From JAZGDL01 sp036477795 (GTDB lineage Bacteria; Planctomycetota; Phycisphaerae; UBA1845), in the NCBI GenBank assembly GCA_036477795.1, contig JAZGDL010000411.1, positions 1 through 15,171 on the forward strand: DNA of 15,171 nt, read 5' to 3'. This document shows, piece after piece, positions 7,341 through 12,135 of the stretch. The translations under genes and the position numbers were made by a program. A model generated the notes under the pieces. That model did not search any database, was not told the origin of the DNA, and saw only the letters and a program-made list of their open reading frames with translations. Every line of letters begins with the position of its first letter. The stretch's first letter is position 1.

Positions 7341-7383
7341 CTGGCTGAAGCCGGTGGCAAACAGGGACCGGCTGAAGCCGGTC
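7341..7383. repeat. Two tandem GGCTGAAGCC hairpins, possible bidirectional terminator
   Basis: GACCGGC (7366-7372), loop TGAA and GCCGGTC (7377-7383) form a perfect 7-bp stem. Just upstream, CTGGC, TGAA and GCCGG (7341-7354) form a similar one. The shared core is GGCTGAAGCC. The site lies 86 bases past the tatA stop and 209 bases past the Minf_1886 stop. No T-run follows, so a Rho-independent terminator is not proven. Confidence 0.6.
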
Positions 7384-7469
7384 AGGACATCGAGCAAACG
7401 GCCCCTGATCGGTGAATCTGCGAGGAATAGCCACCGGCGGAAATCCCGGATGAACCTTGAATATCTGGT

Positions 7470-7784
7470 TCACTCGGACTTGGTTTCGGCGGTCTGATCC
7501 GTTGCCACCTGTGGCGGTGTCGAATCTGTCGCCGAACTTGTCCCGGTCTTGGCCTCCAAGCCGGGGCGCTGGGTGTTGCCGAGTAGCGAGTCTGGTTCCT
7601 GCACGCCGGAAAGGTCCATCTCGCTCTTGGCGTCGCGCAGGCCCCTCTTGAACTCGACGATGCTCTTGCCCACTGACCGGGCAACGTCTGGCAACCGTCG
7701 GCCGAAAACGAGCAGGGCCACCAGCCCGATGAAGATCCACTCCAAACCTCCGGGTAATCCGAATACCGCCAGTTGCTGAGACAT
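7470..7784 (-). CDS. tatA: Sec-independent translocase subunit TatA
   Basis: This is a 104-residue TatA/E-type pore-forming subunit of the twin-arginine pathway, which exports folded proteins across the inner membrane. A short N-terminal segment with GLPGG leads into one membrane helix (WIFIGLVALLVFG, residues 16-28). The hallmark FGRRLPDVARSVGKSIVEFKRG hinge and amphipathic helix (27-48) follows. The tail is polar and rich in Thr, Ser and Glu, as usual. I prefer the ATG at 7784 because GGAG (7794-7797) lies 9 bases upstream; the in-frame ATG at 7799 overlaps this GGAG. No tatB or tatC is next to it, which is common in planctomycetes. The gene is flanked on both sides by double-hairpin elements. 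Confidence 0.95.
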   Translation of the reverse strand: MSQQLAVFGLPGGLEWIFIGLVALLVFGRRLPDVARSVGKSIVEFKRGLRDAKSEMDLSGVQEPDSLLGNTQRPGLEAKTGTSSATDSTPPQVATDQTAETKSE

Positions 7785-8278
7785 GCTTGCGTGCTCCATG
7801 GTTGCACAGGTCGATGATCGGCTGAGCCTCTCAGTCTGGGATGTCGACCTACCAGATACTACCGCTCCAGCGAAACCAGGTCAAAAAGCATTTGCGACAA
7901 CGCGGCGGCCCCGCCCTTTCAGGATTTGTCGATTTAGTCGCGGCCACTTGCACCGATTGGGACTCTTCAGCCCCCGTGCAGGCGAAAGGCCCTCGTGGAT
8001 CTGGCACATCCGCAGCCCCATGACGCTCTCGCTCCTCAGAGGTAGCCGGAATCGTCATCAAGCCCGCAACACCAGACCCCTGGCAATCGCGATGGGGCGC
8101 GGAGGGAGTGGATGAGTATTCTGCGCTGGTGCCCCACCTTCTCTGAAGGTGGGGGCTGGATGATACGACAACGTCCAACGTTAGCGCGTGGATCATCGTG
8201 TCCCCCACTTCGAAACGAGGTGGGCCACCCGCCCTCGAAACGAGGTGGGGGCCTCGCCGTCCGCCGGCGAATTCCCGA
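7785..8278. other. 494-base intergenic region upstream of tatA
   Basis: Positions 7785-8124 should hold the tatA promoter, but I cannot point to a convincing one, and the open frames there look random. Positions 8125-8252 are double-hairpin element C. The aminotransferase stop follows at 8281-8279. Confidence 0.6.
8125..8252 (+). repeat. Double-hairpin interspersed element, copy C, with a duplicated end
   Basis: The left hairpin has a 10-bp stem, CCCCACCTTC (8132-8141), with loop TCT; the right has CCCACTTCG (8204-8212) with loop AAA and one G-T pair. The terminal inverted repeat is imperfect (10 of 12 positions, 8125-8136 against 8221-8232). TCGAAACGAGGTGGG at 8210-8224 recurs at 8235-8249, a 25-base tandem duplication of the right end. 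Orientation is that of copy A. Confidence 0.85.
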
Positions 8279-9394
8279 TCAGCGGGCTAAGTTGCGGAGA
8301 ATCTCGCATCCGCGCTTGAGGCGTTCATCGGGCACGGCGTAGCTGATGCGAAAGTGCGTGTCCTTGCCGCTGAATGCGCTGCCGGGCACGACGAGAACGT
8401 TGTTGCGAATGGCCTCCTCAACGAAAGCGGTCCCGGAGGCATAACCGGCCGGTGCTTTGCAGAAAACGTAGAAGCCTCCGGAGGGTGTGGCAAACTCAAA
8501 GCTGCTTTCCAACTCGCTGACGGCCAGGTCGCGCTTGCGACGGTAAACACCGACCTGCTCCGACATGTCGGTGTCCATTGCCACAATGCAGGCGATCTGG
8601 GCCATGTGCGGGGCGCAGACGAAAGTGAACTGCTGGAGCTTGGCCATCTCCCGGATGACTGCGGAAGGACCGGCGGCGTAACCCATCCGCCAGCCGGTCA
8701 TGCCATAGCTCTTGCCGAATCCGCCCAGCAACAGGGTACGCTCCGGGGCGAAAGAGACCGGGCTGGCCGCCGCGCCGTCGTAACTGAGCATTTCATAAAT
8801 CTCGTCAGTGACCAACAGCAGATCATGCTCCCGGGCCAACTCCGCGATAGGTCGGATCTCATCGGCGGTATGCACCACGCCGGTGGGGTTGGCCGGCGAA
8901 TTCAGCAGGATCATCTTGGTTCGGGGAGTGATGGCAGCCGCGAAGGCATCGCGGTCCAGGCGGAAATCGCCGTAGATGTCGACGGGAACGGCCCTGCCGC
9001 CGGAGAGGTTCACAAGGTATTTGTACGAGACAAAATAAGGATCGGCGAAGATCACCTCGTCTTGCGGGTTCAGGCAGGCGGTCAGGGCCAGCACCAGGCC
9101 GCCCGACACACCGCAGGTCACGATCACCTCCGGCGACCACTGACGCTTGTCCCCAAGCTCGCGGGCGATTCGCTCGCGCAACGCCGGCAAACCGTGCGTG
9201 ACCGTGTAGCCATTGTGGTCATCACGGATTGCGTCTATGGCTGCCTGCTTGACTGGTTCAGGGACCGCGAAATCGGGCTGGCCCATCGACAAATCGATGG
9301 GGTTTTTCATGGAGGCCGCCAGGTCGAAGACCTTGCGAATGCCCGAGGAGCCGATTGTCGTGATCCTCTCGGCGAGGAACTTCTCTCCGCTCAT
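8279..9394 (-). CDS. PLP-dependent class I aminotransferase (aspartate/alanine aminotransferase-like)
   Basis: This 371-residue cytoplasmic fold-type I enzyme moves an amino group between an amino acid and a 2-oxo acid. Motifs run in order: SMGQPDF (36-42), GYTVTHGLPALRERIA (62-77), NSPANPTG (165-172), VTDEIYE with Asp197 for the pyridine nitrogen and Tyr200, then GGFGKSYGMTGWRMGYA with the Schiff-base Lys228 and phosphate-binding Arg236. FRISYA near the C-terminus holds the carboxylate-binding Arg. This pattern is subgroup I-gamma-like, which includes aspartate and alanine aminotransferases as well as prephenate- and LL-DAP-type enzymes, so the substrate is open. I chose ATG 9394; TTG 9403 is possible. 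It lies 33 bases downstream of the small basic protein gene on the same strand, probably one transcript. Element C lies just beyond its stop. Confidence 0.93.
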   Translation of the reverse strand: MSGEKFLAERITTIGSSGIRKVFDLAASMKNPIDLSMGQPDFAVPEPVKQAAIDAIRDDHNGYTVTHGLPALRERIARELGDKRQWSPEVIVTCGVSGGLVLALTACLNPQDEVIFADPYFVSYKYLVNLSGGRAVPVDIYGDFRLDRDAFAAAITPRTKMILLNSPANPTGVVHTADEIRPIAELAREHDLLLVTDEIYEMLSYDGAAASPVSFAPERTLLLGGFGKSYGMTGWRMGYAAGPSAVIREMAKLQQFTFVCAPHMAQIACIVAMDTDMSEQVGVYRRKRDLAVSELESSFEFATPSGGFYVFCKAPAGYASGTAFVEEAIRNNVLVVPGSAFSGKDTHFRISYAVPDERLKRGCEILRNLAR

Positions 9395-9427
9395 GTCCAC
9401 CAACGATGCCGCATCCGTAGTTCCCCG

Positions 9428-9670
9428 TTACGAGGCAGCCTTGTCGCCCTCGGCAGCGGGGGCGGCCTCAGTCTCTTCGGTCTTGGCGGCCTTTTTGGTC
9501 TTCGTTCCGACGGACGCCTTGCGATGGGCCACCTTAGGCAGGCCGAACGGGCCCGAATCTTCGGTCCATCGGCCGTCCTCCTTGAGCTTTTCGATGCGCT
9601 CGTTCCGCGTCAGCACGTTGCGATGGCGGGTCAGCGCCGAGCCGCCCTTGAGCGACTTGTCTCTGGACAT
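9428..9670 (-). CDS. Small basic protein of the PVC group (TIGR04137-like)
   Basis: This is an 80-residue protein. Its first 50 residues, starting MSRDKSLKGGSALTRHRN and continuing VLTRNERIEKLKEDGRW and FGLPKV, match from memory the short, highly basic protein conserved in Planctomycetes, Verrucomicrobia and Chlamydiae. The function is not established; a link with ribosomes or RNA has been suggested by its charge and size. Residues 50-80 form a Lys/Ala/Glu-rich low-complexity tail that is probably disordered. GGAG at 9680-9683 lies 9 bases before the ATG. The aminotransferase gene follows after 33 bases, so the two are likely cotranscribed. The gene is a good taxonomic marker for the window. 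Confidence 0.9.
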   Translation of the reverse strand: MSRDKSLKGGSALTRHRNVLTRNERIEKLKEDGRWTEDSGPFGLPKVAHRKASVGTKTKKAAKTEETEAAPAAEGDKAAS

Positions 9671-9699
9671 TGATATTCACTCCCTACTACGACATCTAT

Positions 9700-9729
9700 C
9701 CGAGCCCCAAGCGCCAGCGCGGGGTCTGC
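9700..9729. repeat. Short GAGCCCCAAGCGCCAGCG motif, likely planctomycete interspersed repeat
   Basis: The stretch beginning CCGAGCCCCAAGCGCCAGCG sits in the 68-base gap between the SPOR-like gene and the small basic protein gene. Its translation contains SPKRQRG, a string I remember from many short spurious planctomycete proteins. Only one copy is present here, so its repeat status rests on memory. Confidence 0.4.
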
Positions 9730-9738
9730 TACGTATAC

Positions 9739-10593
9739 CTACCAGCCGGCGCCGGTCAGTGTCTTCTGATAACCTTGCAGATCGTAACGGCCGCCGGCCT
9801 TGACGAACAACCTGCCGAGCTCCTTGATTTTCGCGTGGTATTGGTCACACCACTTCCGTTGATCCGGGTCCTCACGGTTGAACCCCTTGAGAGTCAGCAG
9901 ACGATACTTGTAAGTGCCGCGAGATTCAAGGATATCCGTTTCGATCCCGTGGTCGCGAAGGAACAACCGGGCGGCGGCGGCGTCAACCTGGTCGCCGGCT
10001 TTGAACTCCTGCACGACGATATAAGTGTGGCCCGTGACCCATGCAGAACCGCGGCCTTCAGCCCGCGCCGACCTTCGCGCAGAATAGTCTGTCCCGGATG
10101 CCGCCTCGACGGAATCCGTGGGCTTATCCCCGGTAGCTGCCGCTTTCAGCGGGCTTGATCCCAGGCCGACGAAGATGTCACGATTGGGGGCCGCATTGCG
10201 AGCCGCTTCAATCTCTCCAACAGCACTGGCCCGAACCGAATCAGCCCCGCGCCGGAATCCATCTGCGAGCCCGCGCTGCACACCGGTGCGACGCCCGACC
10301 AAGAAGCTCAGTCCTACGAGCAACATAAGGACAAAAACCGCCGCCGCTGCCGACGTGCTGGATAGCGAAAAAACTACATGCTTGCCGTGAAGGGACACCA
10401 AGCGCCGCGGCGCGACGTCCGACAGCAATGGCTCCACGGCGGCGGAGGCACGCGTTGAGTGGCTCGCCGGCGCAGCCTCAGGTTGACCTGCTGAAGCGTC
10501 CGGGCTTCTCCACCATCCGGGAGTGCGCAGATATGAGGCATCCTGCTGGTGAATCAACTCGAGCAACGCCTTGCCGCGCTTGGGTTTTTGCAT
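9739..10593 (-). CDS. Single-pass membrane protein with SPOR-like C-terminal domain
   Basis: The protein has 284 residues. Residues 1-70 are a cytoplasmic segment containing KALLELI and PGWWRSP, resembling a short N-terminal motif of planctomycete envelope proteins. Residues 74-100 form one membrane helix (SSTSAAAAVFVLMLLVGLSFLVG), followed by RR. A Ser/Ala-rich linker runs to about 183. The C-terminal domain (184-284) has YIVVQEFKAGDQVDAAAARLFLRDHGIETDI and YRLLTLKGF, the beta-alpha-beta pattern of SPOR-type peptidoglycan-binding domains. It lacks the typical VQVGSF start, so I call it SPOR-like only. In the linker, KPTDS (157-161) is encoded by the same 14-base DNA motif as in the acyltransferase tail. 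ATG 10593 has GAGG 11 bases upstream. It probably acts at the cell envelope. The first 44 residues up to the linker are poorly conserved-looking. Confidence 0.75.
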   Translation of the reverse strand: MQKPKRGKALLELIHQQDASYLRTPGWWRSPDASAGQPEAAPASHSTRASAAVEPLLSDVAPRRLVSLHGKHVVFSLSSTSAAAAVFVLMLLVGLSFLVGRRTGVQRGLADGFRRGADSVRASAVGEIEAARNAAPNRDIFVGLGSSPLKAAATGDKPTDSVEAASGTDYSARRSARAEGRGSAWVTGHTYIVVQEFKAGDQVDAAAARLFLRDHGIETDILESRGTYKYRLLTLKGFNREDPDQRKWCDQYHAKIKELGRLFVKAGGRYDLQGYQKTLTGAGW

Positions 10594-10629
10594 GAGGGCG
10601 AGACCTCAAAACGCAAGTTGTACTATCAC

Positions 10630-10765
10630 GTAAGCGGTCAGCTTTCAACAGTCAGCCAGCCCCCAGAATCGGCCCCGTCGCTGATCACCGCCGCTTCAAA
10701 TCAGCGGTCACTGGCCAGCACTAAGCTGATAGCGGATCGCTGAAAGCTGACGGCTGAACGCTTAC
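10630..10765. repeat. Inverted-arm heptamer element (NTCAGCN units)
   Basis: The left end GTAAGCGGTCAGCTTTCA (10630-10647) is matched by the complement of the right end (10741-10765), except that the right arm carries one additional 7-base unit, TTCAGCC. Units such as GTCAGCT, TTCAGCG and ATCAGCT continue inward in 7-base phase on both sides. The roughly 90 bases between arms contain no gene. The element lies upstream of both the SPOR-like gene and the tRNA. Confidence 0.85.
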
Positions 10766-10829
10766 CCTATCACACTGTGCCTGGCTGCAGGATAGCCGAT
10801 CACGCCGGAATTGCAAGCCTGATAGGTGC

Positions 10830-10857
10830 TTGCCTGGCCCGGGAATCGGGGTAAGAT
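10830..10857 (+). promoter_or_regulatory. Possible sigma70-type promoter of the tRNA gene
   Basis: TTGCCT at 10830-10835 and TAAGAT at 10852-10857 are separated by 16 bases, each matching 4 of 6 consensus positions. The tRNA begins 39 bases later. The match is modest. Confidence 0.35.
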
Positions 10858-10896
10858 ACGGACGTCTCGCCTTGTTCACACGGCCGAGGCGAATGC

Positions 10897-10970
10897 GGGC
10901 GATTAGCTCAGTTGGCTAGAGCGCACGGATCACACCCGTGAGGTCACAGGTTCGAGTCCTGTATCGCCCA
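10897..10970 (+). tRNA. tRNA-Val (anticodon CAC)
   Basis: This 74-base cloverleaf has acceptor arms GGGCGAT (10897-10903) and ATCGCCC (10963-10969), fully paired, with discriminator A at 10970. The D arm is GCTC/GAGC with AGTTGGCTA in the loop. The anticodon stem CACGG/CCGTG encloses loop ATCACAC, with T33 and anticodon CAC at 10931-10933, which reads GUG. The T arm is ACAGG/CCTGT with loop TTCGAGT. The 3' CCA is not encoded, so it must be added after transcription. The gene is alone on the plus strand between minus-strand genes. Confidence 0.95.
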
Positions 10971-11034
10971 TGCCCCCTCGTCCGGCGGTGCCGCACTGAG
11001 TTGCAATCCCTCGCGGGTGCCCCACCCCTTCCAC

Positions 11035-11125
11035 CGATTGTCGATTGTCGATTGACGATTGACGATTGAAGATTGGGGATTGCGGAAATCGTCAATCCGC
11101 AATCCCCAATCATCAATCCCCAATC
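11035..11125. repeat. Long hairpin of CGATTGA / NNCAATC heptamers
   Basis: The left arm has seven units in phase: CGATTGT twice, CGATTGA three times, AGATTGG and GGATTGC (11035-11083). The right arm has five: GTCAATC, CGCAATC, CCCAATC, ATCAATC and CCCAATC (11091-11125). Bases 11064-11086 pair with 11096-11118 over 23 positions with one mismatch, leaving a 9-base loop. The right arm contains the stop codon of the minus-strand gene at 11113. It could act as that operon's terminator. Confidence 0.92.
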
Positions 11126-11673
11126 CGGCACCGCTCCAGCTCGATGAGGAAGAAGAAAAGTACCATTCGAAAACCCTGCCAGTCGGCTTCGGCCATTGGC
11201 TCAAAGTCGCTTGCAGCGCGCTCGATGACCGCCGGGCTGCGGGCTTCGATAAGTTCCTTGATATGCAGGATCTGCCGGGGGTCGCCGGGTTGGTGCCCGG
11301 GCAGGGCTTCGATCAGGGCCTGCCGGTCGCCCGCGGCCATGTCGGCGTCGTCCGCTACGACGGCTTTGAGGTGGCGGGCGAAGGTGCGATACCCCGAGAG
11401 TGCGTATTGAAAGGCGGCCTCCAGCGGGTCGTCTCGGGTCACACCTCCAACGTTGTAGCCGTCGCTCGATTGTGATCGGCCGAGCCTGACGCGGGCGCCC
11501 TTGCAGGCGGTCAGCAGCGCTTCGGTGGGCTCGATGTGCTGGGCGATGCACGCCAGGGTGACGCCGGCGAAGTCGGGAAAACGATACAAGAACCCGGTCT
11601 GGTTGAGCAAATCAACCAGCCGCGTACCGATCTCGTGCAGGTCTGCGGCAAGCAGCGGCCTCGAAGCGGTCAT
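11113..11673 (-). CDS. Conserved-looking protein of unknown function (third gene of the protease operon)
   Basis: This 186-residue, probably cytoplasmic, mainly helical protein has no signal peptide. A short hydrophobic run, MVLFFFLIELE, lies near the C-terminus (about residues 171-181). I do not recognise the family. The start is ATG 11673, 15 bases after the ClpN-like stop, with a GGGGGG run 6-11 bases before it. The last residues (CRIGD) and the TGA stop are encoded by the heptamer repeat, so the natural C-terminus may have been replaced by the repeat. Its tight spacing to the Clp N-domain gene suggests cotranscription and perhaps a shared task, but nothing in the sequence shows what that is. 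Confidence 0.75.
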   Translation of the reverse strand: MTASRPLLAADLHEIGTRLVDLLNQTGFLYRFPDFAGVTLACIAQHIEPTEALLTACKGARVRLGRSQSSDGYNVGGVTRDDPLEAAFQYALSGYRTFARHLKAVVADDADMAAGDRQALIEALPGHQPGDPRQILHIKELIEARSPAVIERAASDFEPMAEADWQGFRMVLFFFLIELERCRIGD

Positions 11674-11688
11674 GTGTTGCCCCCCGGC

Positions 11689-12120
11689 TCATATCTCGGT
11701 GACTTTGTCTCTGGCCGTGTCATACGACATGCCGAAACTGCGCAGGGCCAATTCCGCCACGCTCCCCTTCTCCTTCAGCATGGCCAGCACCAGGTGTTCG
11801 GTGCAGACCTCCTTTGCTTCCAGTTGTTGGGCAAGATTGACCGCATGGGCCACCGTGCTCTTGAGGTGCGGCGAGCCCGGCAGATTTCCGAACACCCAGG
11901 TCTCTTCCATGCTCTTCTTGACCAGTTTGTCGATCTCCGCCTTCAGGCGATACTCATCAATGCCCGCCGCGTTCAGCAGCTTGGCCCCCACGCCGGTACC
12001 TTCCTGCAGAATCGCAAGAAGCACATGCTCGGTCCCCAGGTATTCCTGATCACCATCACGGGCGATGGCACGCGCTCGCTTGACGACCGCATCAACGCGT
12101 GGGCTGAACCTCTGATACAT
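11689..12120 (-). CDS. Stand-alone Clp N-terminal repeat domain protein
   Basis: The 143-residue protein is essentially one ClpC/ClpA-type N domain. Repeat one covers residues 5-68 (RFSPRVDAVVKRARAIA, then YLGTEHVLLAILQE with Glu31 and His32). Repeat two covers 86-143 (LKSTVAHAVNLA, then VCTEHLVLAMLKEKGSVAELAL). The TEH[VL]L.A[IM]L motif occurs in both. No AAA+ module with Walker A or B follows, so it cannot unfold proteins itself. Family members of this kind are thought to bind substrates or adaptors for Clp proteases; the partner here is unknown. ATG 12120 is chosen because GAGAAG (12130-12135) precedes it by 9 bases; TTG 12129 is an alternative. That site overlaps the stop of the upstream protease gene, which suggests translational coupling. 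Confidence 0.93.
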   Translation of the reverse strand: MYQRFSPRVDAVVKRARAIARDGDQEYLGTEHVLLAILQEGTGVGAKLLNAAGIDEYRLKAEIDKLVKKSMEETWVFGNLPGSPHLKSTVAHAVNLAQQLEAKEVCTEHLVLAMLKEKGSVAELALRSFGMSYDTARDKVTEI

Positions 12121-12129
12121 GGCAGACAA

Positions 12130-12135
12130 CTTCTC
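12130..12135 (-). promoter_or_regulatory. Ribosome binding site overlapping the protease stop codon
   Basis: On the minus strand the sequence reads TGAGAAG: the TGA (12136-12134) stops the protease and GAGAAG is the likely ribosome site for the Clp N-domain gene 9 bases on. The overlap fits coupled translation and helps choose ATG 12120. Confidence 0.6.

Larger units (their letters stand above)
7132..7469. other. 338-base convergent intergenic region made mostly of hairpins
   Basis: This lies between the stops of the Minf_1886 gene (plus) and tatA (minus). It holds double-hairpin element B and then two CCGGCTGAAGCCGG-like hairpins. No gene is seen. The hairpins could end transcription from both sides, although none is followed by a run of T. 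Confidence 0.7.
10594..10896. other. 303-base intergenic region between the SPOR-like gene and the tRNA
   Basis: This stretch lies between divergent transcripts. It holds the inverted heptamer element at 10630-10765 and a possible tRNA promoter at 10830-10857. No gene is seen. Confidence 0.7.

Noticed and set aside
8354..9673. Plus-strand open frame of 439 codons
   Set aside because: It is antisense to the aminotransferase and the small basic protein gene, both with unmistakable family motifs.
10916..11131. Minus-strand frame containing the RYRTRTCDLTG peptide
   Set aside because: It is the complement of the tRNA-Val gene followed by heptamer repeat, a common false protein.
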